NCBI GenBank assembly: GCA_963812945.1
Contig: CAWEXD010000003.1
Location: 1-64,000, forward strand
Origin: DASRDR01 sp963812945 [NCBI: uncultured Candidatus Rokubacteria bacterium]
GTDB lineage: Bacteria > Methylomirabilota > Methylomirabilia > Rokubacteriales
DNA: 64,000 nt
Direction of reading: 5' to 3'
The translations under genes and the position numbers were made by a program. Below, piece by piece: positions 1 to 10,372 of the stretch. Numbering within the stretch: the stretch's first letter is position 1; each line of letters starts with the position of its first letter. The notes under the pieces are model-generated. The model saw nothing but the letters and a program-made list of their open reading frames with translations. It did no database searches and was not told the DNA's origin.

Positions 1-68
<68 letters not shown>

Positions 69-104
69 ATGCCACGAAAACACTACGTGGATCGGCCGAT
101 GCTG

Positions 105-818
105 TCAAGAGGTCGGCGGCTCAGGCGACAGGTCGCCAGGCGGCGCGGCCCGGGGTGGGAAGCGAATCTCGCCGTCCACGATCGCCATCGCGCCGGTCGC
201 GAAGTAGCGGCGGCGAAGCCCGGCCCTCCGCCAGCCGACGGTCCCGAGACGCTCCCAGCCCAGGAGCTCGGCCCACTGGAGGCTCGCGCGATTCCAGGCG
301 GCGACGAGCCCCATGTACCTCCGGGCGCCCCGTCGCCGGGCTCGCTCCACCGCGGCGGTGACCAGCTCCGCGCCGAGGCGGAGGCGGCGGCTGGCGGGGA
401 GCGTCCGGGTGTCGTAGACGAGCGCGTCGCCCGGGTCCAGTCGCACGCTTCGGTCGAGATACGGGAGGTGGAACGCGCCGGCGGATCCGGTCACGTCCCA
501 GCGGTAGGCGACGATCGCACCCGCGTGCCACAGGACCATGCAGTCGATGCCGGCCGCCCAGCGGCGCCGGATCTCCCGCGCGGTCAGCTCAGGGCATCCG
601 GCCACGAACGCCCGCAGTCCGGTTTCGTCGAGGACCGTCCACCGCGCTCCCGCTCGCGCCGGGCCGGCCTCCGGGAGGGCCGGAATCGGCCGGGCGACCG
701 CGACGAACTCCCGGCGCAGGAACAGCCAGGCGGGCAGCACGCTCAGGCTCCGGCGGGGTCCGAGCGTGCGAACCAGGTCGTCGAGGCGGGTCAGGCGGAC
801 GCGAATCGGTACCAGCAT
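105..818 (-). CDS. GNAT-like N-acetyltransferase family protein
   Basis: A 237-residue soluble protein. The region from about residue 75 to 205 has the pattern of GNAT-fold acyltransferases: a sensor stretch with a conserved Trp/His-rich core, a beta strand (LVYDTRTLP), then a helix beginning LGAELVTAAVERARRRG and a C-terminal stretch on which an aromatic residue precedes LGWERLG. This resembles the peptidoglycan-bridge or FemX-like branch of the fold more than ribosomal acetyltransferases, but the substrate cannot be read from the sequence. It lies 33 bases downstream of the membrane glycosyltransferase at 852-2396 on the same strand, so both may modify the cell surface. It is the last gene before the initiator tRNA. 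Confidence 0.6.
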   Translation of the reverse strand: MLVPIRVRLTRLDDLVRTLGPRRSLSVLPAWLFLRREFVAVARPIPALPEAGPARAGARWTVLDETGLRAFVAGCPELTAREIRRRWAAGIDCMVLWHAGAIVAYRWDVTGSAGAFHLPYLDRSVRLDPGDALVYDTRTLPASRRLRLGAELVTAAVERARRRGARRYMGLVAAWNRASLQWAELLGWERLGTVGWRRAGLRRRYFATGAMAIVDGEIRFPPRAAPPGDLSPEPPTS

Positions 819-851
819 CGGATCCCAGCAGGCGGACGGCCGCCTGCCGCC

Positions 852-2396
852 CTACGCGCGCCGGAGGCTCCGCCAGCCCGCCTCGCCCCTCAGGACGCGG
901 TCGGTCTTGGCCGGCTCGTAGCGTCCGTGCCGCGCGAGCTGCCAGAGCACCCGCCAGGCCGCCCGCGTGGCGAGGAGCCAGTAGGTCTGGCAGCGGAACG
1001 TAGCGAGGAGCCACTCCCCCCAGGTGGTCCACCGAAGGCGCATGGGCCGGGGCAGGTACGGCTCCATCGCCTGGATCTCCCGCTGGGTCACGATGCCCCC
1101 GACCCACACGGTGAGCCCGAGGGACACCGTGGGCACCAGGACCGCGACGAAGAACAGGATCGGATGCTCCTGCCGGTACGCGTAGGCGAAGTGCCAGCCG
1201 AGATAGCCCATGGCCGGGTAGACGAGCGCCGCCACCGGCCACTCGACGACCTTGTTCACGACGTGGCGGATCAGCTGGGCGAGGTTGAACGACGTCGGGG
1301 CGGCGCGCCAGGTCCCCCAGAGGTGGCCGATGTCGTCGAGCACGCCCTTGTACCACCGGGCGTTCTGGCGAACGATCTTCTCCGTCGTCTCGGGCAGGTC
1401 GGTCAGCTCGATCATCGGCATCGCGCGGATGAGGACGCCGCGCGCGCCCAGCATGTAGCCGAGCGTCGAGTCCTCCGTCGCCCCGCCCGTCGGAAACCCT
1501 CCGAGGGACTGGAGCACGTCCAGCCGGACGAACTGATGGTGCCCGAGGCAGATCTGGGCGCGGCGGAAGCTGAACGCGAGCGCCGTGCGGGCCCACCGGC
1601 CCGCCCGGCCGGGAATCCGGGCGGTCACCCGCTCGATGACGCGGATGCGCCGGACCTCGTTGACGAGCCGCGCGAGGGACACGCGGGTGAAGATCGACGA
1701 CTGCTGCACGGCGCAGATCCGCCCCCGGATCCCGAGGCTCTCCCAGTTGGCGAGCGAGAGCGTCACGCCCTGGTAGGCGAGCGCCCCCCGCCCGGCGAGC
1801 TCCTCCCCGGCGATCCAGCGGAGCGTGTCGGGGTCGGGGACCGAGTCGGCGTCGAAGACGCCGACGAACACGCGCGTCGGGTCCGTGGCCTCCCCCTCGA
1901 GCACCTGGGCGAGAGTCTCCGGGCGGAGCGCCCAGTTCAGCTGCTCCGCCTTGCGCCCCGGCCCGGGCAGGACGAGGTGGGCGAGCCGCTTGGCGTCGTA
2001 GGCGGGCAGGTCCCCGAGAAGCTGCCGGCAGAGGGCGCCCGTGCTCAGCGGCATCGCCGGGTGCGGGGCGGCGTCCTCGCCGGCCTTCGTGATCACCGCG
2101 CAGCGCGCGCGGCCGGCGGGATACCGGAGGGCGAGGAACCCGGCGAGCGTCCCGGCGATCCCCGGCTCCTGGTAGGCCGCGACCAGCGAGAGGAAGACGG
2201 GCGCACGCGCGTCCGCCGCCAGCGCTTCCTCGGTGGGGAGCTCGCCGCGTAGCGCGTAGGCGGCGCGGACGAACCGGATGGTCGTGACCATGCCGGCCCA
2301 GTCGATCGCGAGCTTCCACGCCGCGCGGAGGTTGAAGAGCAGGGTGGCGGCGAACAGCCACCCCGCGTACGGCCCGAGCCAGGAGGTCCAGCGCAT
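852..2396 (-). CDS. membrane-bound family 2 glycosyltransferase
   Basis: A 514-residue inverting glycosyltransferase of the processive GT2 type (BcsA/hyaluronan synthase-like architecture). An N-terminal membrane segment spans about residues 8-40. The catalytic domain shows the DxD motif FDADS at 181-185, the acceptor-site acid in TEDS at 307-310 and the QxxRW-like motif RQNARWYKG at 343-351. At least two hydrophobic segments follow (about 370-425). The ATG at 2396 was chosen because the protein before it in the open frame has no domain character. It sits 26 bases after the ftsB-like gene and before a GNAT-type gene. The sugar donor and product are unknown; an exopolysaccharide or glycolipid role is inferred. 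Confidence 0.8.
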   Translation of the reverse strand: MRWTSWLGPYAGWLFAATLLFNLRAAWKLAIDWAGMVTTIRFVRAAYALRGELPTEEALAADARAPVFLSLVAAYQEPGIAGTLAGFLALRYPAGRARCAVITKAGEDAAPHPAMPLSTGALCRQLLGDLPAYDAKRLAHLVLPGPGRKAEQLNWALRPETLAQVLEGEATDPTRVFVGVFDADSVPDPDTLRWIAGEELAGRGALAYQGVTLSLANWESLGIRGRICAVQQSSIFTRVSLARLVNEVRRIRVIERVTARIPGRAGRWARTALAFSFRRAQICLGHHQFVRLDVLQSLGGFPTGGATEDSTLGYMLGARGVLIRAMPMIELTDLPETTEKIVRQNARWYKGVLDDIGHLWGTWRAAPTSFNLAQLIRHVVNKVVEWPVAALVYPAMGYLGWHFAYAYRQEHPILFFVAVLVPTVSLGLTVWVGGIVTQREIQAMEPYLPRPMRLRWTTWGEWLLATFRCQTYWLLATRAAWRVLWQLARHGRYEPAKTDRVLRGEAGWRSLRRA

Positions 2397-2422
2397 CGTG
2401 ATGCTCGAGGTGCGACGCCCCC

Positions 2423-4071
<1,649 letters not shown>

Positions 4072-4120
4072 TCAGTATCGCTCAGCCGGTCCGAGACCGG
4101 AACAAGCGACTTCTCGCGCG

Positions 4121-5029
4121 TCAGGCCCGGCGGTTCAGGACGAAGTCGGCCAGCGCCCGGAGGGGCGCCGCCGCCGGGCCCAGCGGCACGAGCGCCGCGT
4201 GGGCCTCGCGCGTGAGCACGGCCGCCCGCGCCTTGGACGCGTCGAGGCCGTGGAGCCCCGGGTACGTGATCTTCTGCTTGCGCTGGTCGCTCCCGGCCGT
4301 CTTCCCCAGGGTCTCGAGCGAGCCCTCGACGTCGAGGATGTCGTCCACGATCTGGAAGGCGAGCCCGATCCGGTCCCCGTAGGTCGTGAGCGCGCCCAGC
4401 TGGGACTCCGAGGCTCCCGCCAGGAGCGCCCCCGACCGAAGGGCCCCGCGGATCAGCGCCGCCGTCTTCCGGGTGTGAATGTAGTCGAGCGTCTCGGCGG
4501 AGACCGCCTGCCCTTCCGACTGGACGTCCACGACCTGGCCTCCGACCATGCCGTCGGGGCCCGCCGCGCGGGTGATCTCCCCGAGCACGCGCGGGAACAC
4601 CTCCGCCGCCGCCTTGCCGAGGCCGAAGTTGACGGCGACGAGCCCGAGGGCGTGCGTGAGAAGCGCGTCGCCGGCCAGGATCGCCATCGCCTCGCCGAAG
4701 ACCTTGTGACTCGTAAGGCGCCCGCGCCGGTAGTCGTCGTCGTCCATGGCGGGCAGGTCGTCGTGGATCAGGGAATAGGTGTGGACCAGCTCGAAGCAGC
4801 AGGCGGTGGGCATGACGTCGTCCATCTGGCCGCCCACCGCCTCGGCCCCCGCGATCACGAGGATCGGCCGGAGGCGCTTCCCGCCGGCGAACACGCTGTA
4901 GCGCATCGCCTCGTGGATGACGGGCGGGTACGCGGTCGCCGCCGGCAGGTAGCGCTCGAGGGCCTCGTCCACGGCGCGGCGGCGCTCGGCCAGGTAGCCC
5001 TCGAGGTCGTACGGCGGCGAGCTCTTCAC
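4121..5029 (-). CDS. ispA: polyprenyl (farnesyl/geranyl) diphosphate synthase
   Basis: A trans-prenyltransferase of 302 residues that condenses isopentenyl diphosphate with allylic diphosphates to make short isoprenoid diphosphates for lipid carrier and quinone synthesis. The first aspartate-rich motif is at 90-97 (DDLPAMDD) and the second at 229-233 (DDILD). The binding motifs GGKRLRP (about 49-55) and the FQIVDD block are intact. Its stop overlaps the xseB region by four bases, the common xseB-ispA order in bacteria, where dxs often follows; here eno follows 55 bases on instead. Chain length (C15 or C20) cannot be fixed from sequence alone; farnesyl diphosphate is most likely. Confidence 0.93.
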   Translation of the reverse strand: MKSSPPYDLEGYLAERRRAVDEALERYLPAATAYPPVIHEAMRYSVFAGGKRLRPILVIAGAEAVGGQMDDVMPTACCFELVHTYSLIHDDLPAMDDDDYRRGRLTSHKVFGEAMAILAGDALLTHALGLVAVNFGLGKAAAEVFPRVLGEITRAAGPDGMVGGQVVDVQSEGQAVSAETLDYIHTRKTAALIRGALRSGALLAGASESQLGALTTYGDRIGLAFQIVDDILDVEGSLETLGKTAGSDQRKQKITYPGLHGLDASKARAAVLTREAHAALVPLGPAAAPLRALADFVLNRRA

Positions 5030-5310
5030 CCCTGCCCCTCCTCCCAGCGGAACGGCTCGGCCCGCGGCTCCCCCTCGTCCTGCATCAGGATCTCGATGCG
5101 CCGCTCCGCGTCCTCGAGGCGGCGCGTGCAGAACCGGAGGAGACCCGTTCCCTCCGCGAAGACGCGCAGCGAGTCGTCCAGCGAGAGGTTGCCGGCCTCG
5201 AGCGCGTGGACGATCTCCTCGAGGCGCGCCATCGCCGCCTCGAACTGGAGACCCTCGTCGGGCGCGGCGGCGGGCTCAGGCGTCGCGGGCATCGCTCGCT
5301 TTCGCGCCAT
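5026..5310 (-). CDS. xseB: exodeoxyribonuclease VII small subunit
   Basis: A 94-residue helical protein with the XseB core FEAAMARLEEIVHALEAG followed by LSLDDSLRVFAEG and a final helix containing CTRRLEDAERRIE. It is the regulatory subunit bound by the long helices of XseA in the single-strand-specific exonuclease VII complex. The start overlaps the end of xseA by 35 bases if the ATG at 5310 is used, or by 17 if the ATG at 5292 is used; both fit translational coupling. Its own end overlaps ispA in an ATGA. Length is typical. Confidence 0.93.
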   Translation of the reverse strand: MARKRAMPATPEPAAAPDEGLQFEAAMARLEEIVHALEAGNLSLDDSLRVFAEGTGLLRFCTRRLEDAERRIEILMQDEGEPRAEPFRWEEGQG

Positions 5311-6664
5311 GCAGGTCCTCCACGCGGCAGCCGAGGCTCCCCTCGTGGAGCCGCACCGTGACGCGCTCGCCGGGACGGACTCGCTCCGCGCGCGTCAGCA
5401 CCTCGCCCGTCGGCAGGGCGGCGATCGCGTAGCCGCGCGCCAGGCAGGCGAGCGGGCTCAGGCCGTCCAGCCGCGCCGCCAGCGCCTCGACCGCGCGCCG
5501 GCGGCGGGCGGCCCCTTCCCGGGCGCCGCGCTCGAGCCGGCCCCCGAGCTGCCCGGCGAGCCGGCGCTGGTGGCGCACCGGGGCGGCGAGGAGGCCCGGC
5601 CGGAGGGCCCGGGCGGCCCGCTCGAGGCGCTCGCGGGCCCGGGCGTCGTGGCGGGCCATCGCCCGATGGAGACGGGTGCCCAGATCGTCGGCGCGCCGCG
5701 CCCAGTCGCGCAAGGGCCGCCCCGGATCGGTGAGGACACGCCGGCGACGGAAGTCCGCCAGCCGGTCGGCGAGGCGCCCCGCGCGCTGGCCCATCGCCCG
5801 GACGAGCCGGGTCCGGAGCGTGGCGACCTGTCGCGCGAGCTCGGTCTTCTCGCGCACGACCAGCTCGGCGGCGGCCGACGGCGTGGGCGCCCGGAGGTCG
5901 GCCACGAAGTCGGCGATCGTGACGTCCGTCTCGTGCCCGACCGCGGAGATGACCGGGATCTTCGACGCGGCGATCGCCCGGGCGACGACCTCCTCGTTGA
6001 ACGCCCAGAGGTCCTCGAGCGACCCGCCGCCGCGGGCGAGCACGATCACGTCGAGGTTGCCGAGGCGGTTCAGGGTTGAGAGCGCCGCGGCGATCTCCCC
6101 GGCGGCCGTCTCGCCCTGGACCCTGACGGGGCAGACCAGGACCTGGAGGCCCGCGAAGCGCCGCGTGACGACCCGGAGAAAGTCCCGGACCGCCGCCCCT
6201 GTCGGCGACGTGACCAGCCCGACGCGCCGCGGGAGCGCCGGCAGCGGGCGCTTCCGGGCGGCGTCGAAGAGCCCCTCGGCGAGGAGCCGGGCCTTCAGCT
6301 GCTCGAACGCGAGCTGGAGCGCGCCCACGCCCTTCGGCTCGAGCACCTCGCAGACCAGCTGGTACTCGCCGCGGACGGCGTAGACGTCGAGACGGCCGAA
6401 GGCGAGGACGTGGAGCCCGTCGACCGGCTCGAAGCGGACTCGCCGCACGCGGCTCCGGAAGAGCACGGCCCGGATCTGGGCCTCCTCGTCCTTGAGCGTG
6501 AAGTAGACGTGACCCGACGTGTGCGACCGGAGGTTCGAGATCTCCCCCTCGACCCAGAGCCCCCCGAAGCGCCCCTCGAGTGTGTCCTTGACGGCGCGGG
6601 TCAGCTCCGAGACGGTGAGGACGCGGCGACCGGCATCCGGCATCGGGAGCGGCAGGACCGCCAT
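5276..6664 (-). CDS. xseA: exodeoxyribonuclease VII large subunit
   Basis: Catalytic subunit of exonuclease VII, 462 residues. An N-terminal OB-fold domain (about 12-110: VSELTRAVKDTLEG ... GEISNLRSHTSGHVYFTLKD) binds single-stranded DNA. The nuclease domain (about 120-320) shows the family blocks VGLVTSPTGAAVRDF, ARGGGSLEDLWAFN and SAVGHETDVTIADFVADLRAPTPSAAAE. A long Arg/Ala-rich helical stretch (about 285-420) provides the XseB-binding coils. It runs into xseB with an overlap and follows folD by four bases, so the folD-xseA-xseB-ispA block is probably one transcript. Confidence 0.97.
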   Translation of the reverse strand: MAVLPLPMPDAGRRVLTVSELTRAVKDTLEGRFGGLWVEGEISNLRSHTSGHVYFTLKDEEAQIRAVLFRSRVRRVRFEPVDGLHVLAFGRLDVYAVRGEYQLVCEVLEPKGVGALQLAFEQLKARLLAEGLFDAARKRPLPALPRRVGLVTSPTGAAVRDFLRVVTRRFAGLQVLVCPVRVQGETAAGEIAAALSTLNRLGNLDVIVLARGGGSLEDLWAFNEEVVARAIAASKIPVISAVGHETDVTIADFVADLRAPTPSAAAELVVREKTELARQVATLRTRLVRAMGQRAGRLADRLADFRRRRVLTDPGRPLRDWARRADDLGTRLHRAMARHDARARERLERAARALRPGLLAAPVRHQRRLAGQLGGRLERGAREGAARRRRAVEALAARLDGLSPLACLARGYAIAALPTGEVLTRAERVRPGERVTVRLHEGSLGCRVEDLHGAKASDARDA

Positions 6665-6668
6665 CGAC

Positions 6669-7523
6669 TCAGCCTAGCCCGGATTGCCGGCGCGCGGCGT
6701 CGAGCGTGTTCCGCATGAGCATCGCGATCGTCATCGGCCCGACCCCGCCCGGGACCGGCGTGATGGCGCGGACGCGCTGGCTCACGCTCGCGAAATCGAC
6801 GTCCCCGGCGAGCCGCCCGTCGGGCATCCGGTTGACCCCGACGTCCACGACGACCGCGTCGGGGCGGACCATGTCCCCCGTCACGACGGCGGGCCGGCCG
6901 GCCGCGACCACGAGCACCTCGGCGCGGCGCGTGTGGGCGGCGAGCTCGCGGGTCCGCGTGTGGCACACGGTCACCGTCGCGTGCCGCCCGAGGAGCAGGT
7001 GCGCCACGGGCTTCCCGACGATGCGGGAGCGCCCCACCACGACGGCCTCCGCGCCCTTCAGGTCGATTCCGTAGTGGTCGAGGATCTCGACGATGCCGGC
7101 CGGGGTGCACGGGAGCACGCCCGGCGCCCCCGCCAGGAGGCGGCCCAGGTTCTCGGGATGGAAGCCGTCGACGTCCTTCCGAGGGTCTACGGCCCCGATC
7201 ACCCGGTCCTCGTCGATCCCGGGGGGCAGCGGCAGCTGGACCAGGATCCCGTGGATCGACGGGTCGGCGTTGAGCTCGCGGACCAGGGCCAGGAGCTCCG
7301 GCTCGGCCAGCCCGCGCGGGTAGAGGTGGTCGCGCGCCTCGATGCCGAGGGCCTGACAGGCCCGACGCTTGCCGCCGACGTACACCTTCGACGCCGGGTC
7401 CTCGCCGACCAGCACGACCGCCAGGGTCGGATGGACGCCCCGCGCGCGAATGGCGCCGACGCCCTCGGCCACGGCCGCCTGCACCTTGGCGGCCACGGCC
7501 TTGCCGTCGAGGATCAGCGCCAC
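6669..7523 (-). CDS. folD: bifunctional methylenetetrahydrofolate dehydrogenase/cyclohydrolase
   Basis: FolD interconverts 5,10-methylene-, methenyl- and 10-formyl-tetrahydrofolate using NADP. At 284 residues it is full length. The catalytic Y48-x-x-x-K52 pair lies in KVYVGGKRRAC; the substrate loop QLPLPPGI and the block DPRKDVDGFHP follow; the Rossmann part has VVGRSRIVGKP. The start is GTG at 7523, 13 bases after the YmdB gene ends. Its C1 product links to the glycine cleavage cluster further along the window, which makes methylene-tetrahydrofolate, although the two are not in the same operon. Confidence 0.97.
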   Translation of the reverse strand: MALILDGKAVAAKVQAAVAEGVGAIRARGVHPTLAVVLVGEDPASKVYVGGKRRACQALGIEARDHLYPRGLAEPELLALVRELNADPSIHGILVQLPLPPGIDEDRVIGAVDPRKDVDGFHPENLGRLLAGAPGVLPCTPAGIVEILDHYGIDLKGAEAVVVGRSRIVGKPVAHLLLGRHATVTVCHTRTRELAAHTRRAEVLVVAAGRPAVVTGDMVRPDAVVVDVGVNRMPDGRLAGDVDFASVSQRVRAITPVPGGVGPMTIAMLMRNTLDAARRQSGLG

Positions 7524-7536
7524 CGGCCGAGCCCGG

Positions 7537-8328
7537 TCAGGAAGCGAGGTCCCGCTGGACCCGCTCGATGGCGAGCGCGCGCCCCGACTCCGGGTCGATC
7601 CGGATCACGGCCCCCTGGAAGCGGGCCCGGCCCTTGGCCGGCTCGAACCGGTTCGGCATGCCAGTCCGGAAGCGCTGGATCGCCAGCTCCGGCTCGACGC
7701 CGATCACGGAGTCGATGGGCCCCGTCAGCCCGAGGTCGGTGAGGTAGGCCGTCCCCTGGGGCAGGATGCGCTCGTCGGCCGTCTGGACGTGCGAGTGGGT
7801 GCCGACGACGGCGGAGACGCGCCCGTCCAGGTACCAGCCCATGGCCTGCTTCTCGGAGGTCGCCTCGGCGTGCATGTCGACCACGACCACCGTGGTTTCG
7901 GCGCGGAGCCTCCCGAGCTCCTCGTCGGCCTTCGCGAACGGGCAATCGATATTGGCCATGAAGGTGCGCCCCTGGAGGTTCAGGACCCCGACCTGGTGGG
8001 CGCCCGCCTTCACCACGACCGACCCCACGCCCGGCGAGCCCGCCGGGTAGTTCGCGGGACGGAGCAGGAGGTTCTCCTTGACGATGTAGCCGAAGATCTC
8101 CTTCCGGTCCCAGATGTGGTTCCCGCTCGTCATCACGTCCACGCCGGCGTCGAGGAACCCGCGGGCAAGGGCAGGTGTCACGCCGAACCCGGCCGCGGCG
8201 TTCTCCACGTTGGCCACCACCAGGTCGACCTGGTGCTCCTGCCGGAGACGCGGCAGGAAGACCGTGAGGGCGCGGCGCCCCGGCTCCCCGAAGACGTCCC
8301 CGATGCACAGGACCGTCAGCGCCTTCAC
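7537..8328 (-). CDS. ymdB: YmdB-family metallophosphoesterase (TIGR00282 type)
   Basis: A 263-residue calcineurin-like phosphoesterase of the YmdB family. Metal-binding motifs are visible: D11 in GDVFGEPGR, VEN at 41-43, GNH at 69-71 in the block TSGNHIWDRKEIF, and later HVQTADERILP near the C terminus. In Bacillus subtilis YmdB is a 2',3'-cyclic nucleotide phosphodiesterase that affects biofilm genes and RNase Y activity. Here the gene lies 44 bases downstream of rny, the usual pairing, which supports a joint role in RNA turnover. The start is GTG. Substrate is known only from the family. Confidence 0.92.
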   Translation of the reverse strand: MKALTVLCIGDVFGEPGRRALTVFLPRLRQEHQVDLVVANVENAAAGFGVTPALARGFLDAGVDVMTSGNHIWDRKEIFGYIVKENLLLRPANYPAGSPGVGSVVVKAGAHQVGVLNLQGRTFMANIDCPFAKADEELGRLRAETTVVVVDMHAEATSEKQAMGWYLDGRVSAVVGTHSHVQTADERILPQGTAYLTDLGLTGPIDSVIGVEPELAIQRFRTGMPNRFEPAKGRARFQGAVIRIDPESGRALAIERVQRDLAS

Positions 8329-8372
8329 GTGCTCTCCTTCGGGGCCGTCGCCGAGCCGGATCCGGTCGCGGC

Positions 8373-9950
8373 TCAGCGCGCGAGCTCGGTCGCGCGGTGC
8401 TCCCGGATCACGGTCACCTTGATGTGGCCGGGGTACTGCATCTCGGCCTCGATCCGCTTGGCGATGTCCTTGGCGAGCTGGTAGGTGTCGAGGTCCGACA
8501 CCAGGTCGGACTTGGTGATGATCCGGAGCTCCCGGCCGGCCTGGATCGCGTAGGCGGCGTCCACGCCCTTGAACGAGTGCGCGATGTCTTCCATGGCCTT
8601 CACGCGCTTGATGTAGCTCTCGAGCACGTCGCGGCGCGCACCGGGCCGGGCGGCCGAGATCCCGTCGGCCGCCTCCACCAGCACCGCCTCGATGGTCTCG
8701 GCCTCCTGCTCGTCGTGGCCCGCCAGGATCGTGTTCAGCACGGCCCGCGGCTCGTTATATCGCGTGATCACGTCCACCGACAGCTCGACGTGGGTCCCCT
8801 CCTGCTCGTGGGTCAGCGCCTTGCCGATGTCGTGGAGCAGGCCGCACCGCTTGGCGAGCTTCACGTCGGCGCCGACCTCGGCGGCCAGCATCCCGGACAG
8901 CCAGGCGACCTCCTTCGAGTGCTGGAGACAGTTCTGGCCGTACGACGTCCGGTACTTGAGCCGCCCCACCAGCCGGACCAGCTCGGGGTGGAGACCATGG
9001 ACCCCCACCTCGAAGCAGGCGCGCTCCCCCTCCTCCTTGAGGTGCTGCTCGATCTCCTTCTTGACCTTGTCGACGACCTCCTCGATCCGGGCGGGGTGGA
9101 TGCGCCCGTCGCTGATGAGGCGCTGGAGCGCCAGCTTGGCGATCTCCCGCCGGAGCGGGTCGTAGGCGGAGATGATGACCGCCTCCGGCGTGTCGTCGAC
9201 GATGAGATCCACGCCCGTGGCCAGCTCGAGCGCCCGGATGTTCCGCCCCTCGCGCCCGATGATGCGGCCCTTCATGTCGTCGGAGGGCAGATCGACGATG
9301 GACACGGCGGTCTCCACCGTGTAGTCCGGCGCGAGCCGCTGGATGGTGGTGGCGAGCACCTCGCGCGCCTTGCGCTCGGCGCCCTCGCGCGCCTCCTCCT
9401 CGAGCCGCATCGCGATGAGGGTCGCCTCGCGCCGAGCCTCCGTCTCCATCTGGGCGAGCAGCCGCTGCTTGGCTTCCTCGGCGGTCAGCCCCGCGATCCG
9501 CTCGAGCTGCCGGCGCTGCTCATCGACGAGCGCCTGCTGCCGCGACTCGCTCTCCTTGAGCCCCTGCTCCCGCGTGCGGAGACTTTCCTCGCGCGTGTGG
9601 TGGTCGCGGTCCCGGCGGTCGAACTGGTCGAGCCGCCGCGTGACCTGCTCCTCCTTCTGGCTGAGCCGGCGCTCGAGCGCCTGGACTTCCTTCTGGCGCT
9701 CCCGGCTTTCCTGCTCGAGCTCGGTCCGGGCCCGGTAGACGGTCTCCTTGGCCTCGATGGCGGCGTCCTTCAGGCGCGCCTCCGCCTTTCGCTCGGCCTC
9801 CTCCAGGAGTCGGCTCCCGCGCTCCGTGACGCTTCCGACGCGTTGGGCCGTGAGGCGTCGCTCGAGCCACGCCCCCCCGAGCCACGCGAGAGGCAACAGG
9901 GCGGCGGCGACCAGCAGGACGATCAGCGTGGTGGACTGCAGGATGCCCAC
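8373..9950 (-). CDS. rny: ribonuclease Y
   Basis: Membrane-anchored endoribonuclease that initiates mRNA decay, 525 residues. One N-terminal membrane segment (8-28) is followed by a long charged coiled coil (about 30-205), a KH domain with GRIIGREG at 228-235 and an HD domain whose metal pair is H373-D374 (LLHDIGKA), preceded by the block QHSKEVAWLSG. Architecture and length are standard. The start is GTG at 9950, with a GGAAGG stretch four bases before it. It is followed at once by ymdB. The upstream 160 bases contain only the 6S RNA terminator and a short AT-richer stretch. Confidence 0.96.
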   Translation of the reverse strand: MGILQSTTLIVLLVAAALLPLAWLGGAWLERRLTAQRVGSVTERGSRLLEEAERKAEARLKDAAIEAKETVYRARTELEQESRERQKEVQALERRLSQKEEQVTRRLDQFDRRDRDHHTREESLRTREQGLKESESRQQALVDEQRRQLERIAGLTAEEAKQRLLAQMETEARREATLIAMRLEEEAREGAERKAREVLATTIQRLAPDYTVETAVSIVDLPSDDMKGRIIGREGRNIRALELATGVDLIVDDTPEAVIISAYDPLRREIAKLALQRLISDGRIHPARIEEVVDKVKKEIEQHLKEEGERACFEVGVHGLHPELVRLVGRLKYRTSYGQNCLQHSKEVAWLSGMLAAEVGADVKLAKRCGLLHDIGKALTHEQEGTHVELSVDVITRYNEPRAVLNTILAGHDEQEAETIEAVLVEAADGISAARPGARRDVLESYIKRVKAMEDIAHSFKGVDAAYAIQAGRELRIITKSDLVSDLDTYQLAKDIAKRIEAEMQYPGHIKVTVIREHRATELAR

Positions 9951-10112
9951 CTCCCCTTCCCGCGCCGGCCGGCAAGGCGCCGGGCCGATGCGGGGCGACC
10001 CTGTCCATCCTACGAATCTTCTCTAAATCCGCTTCACATTAGGCTGTTTTCACTTCGGTGTCAAGGCATCGATGCGGTCGCGCCCGCGTGCAGGAGCGGA
10101 TTGCAGAAATGC

Positions 10113-10140
10113 GACGGGCGGGACTCGCGTCCCGCCCGTC
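10113..10140 (-). terminator. hairpin terminator of the 6S RNA
   Basis: A perfect 12-base-pair inverted repeat with a four-base loop directly abuts the 3' end of the 6S RNA. On the minus strand it is followed by GCATTTC, so the T tract is short. Its position and stability suggest it ends the 6S transcript. Confidence 0.7.
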
Positions 10141-10335
10141 CGGTAATTCCCCGCCTCTGCCGTGTGCTCGGCTGGTTCGAACCTGGCTCACCAGGTGGGA
10201 GCCCAGTGCGCGGCTTCAGGCTTCCCCTCTCGCGAGGGGCATGCTCACCGCTCGCGCGGGAGGACTCCCGTTCACGTTAATAGGCTCGCAACCGTCGCCT
10301 GACATCACGCACAGCGCAGGGAAGCGATTACCCGG
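10141..10335 (-). ncRNA. ssrS: 6S RNA
   Basis: Downstream of zapA, the classic position of ssrS, the minus strand holds about 195 nt that match 6S RNA. The conserved stretch of the proteobacterial RNA is present: GGTGAGCATGC, then a G/C-rich hairpin, then GAAGCCTGAAGCCGCGC (compare GAGAAGCCTTAAAACTGCG in E. coli). Further on, an ACCTGGTGAGCCAGGTTCGAACC segment corresponds to the E. coli GAACCAAGGGTTCAAGG hairpin. The two ends pair with each other (CCGGGTAAT with ATTACCGG), giving the closing stem. 6S RNA mimics an open promoter and sequesters sigma-70 RNA polymerase in stationary phase. Ends are estimated to within a few bases. Confidence 0.85.
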
Positions 10336-10340
10336 GACCT

Positions 10341-10372
10341 ATTATAGGCCTCCGGGCCTCGGTCCGCGTCAA
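10341..10372 (-). promoter_or_regulatory. sigma-70 promoter of 6S RNA
   Basis: A consensus -10 box TATAAT lies at 10341-10346 on the minus strand, six bases before the predicted 6S RNA start. A TTGACG hexamer at 10367-10372, overlapping the zapA stop codon, is the best -35 candidate, although the 20-base spacer is longer than the usual 17. Its position fits a promoter nested at the end of zapA. Confidence 0.65.
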
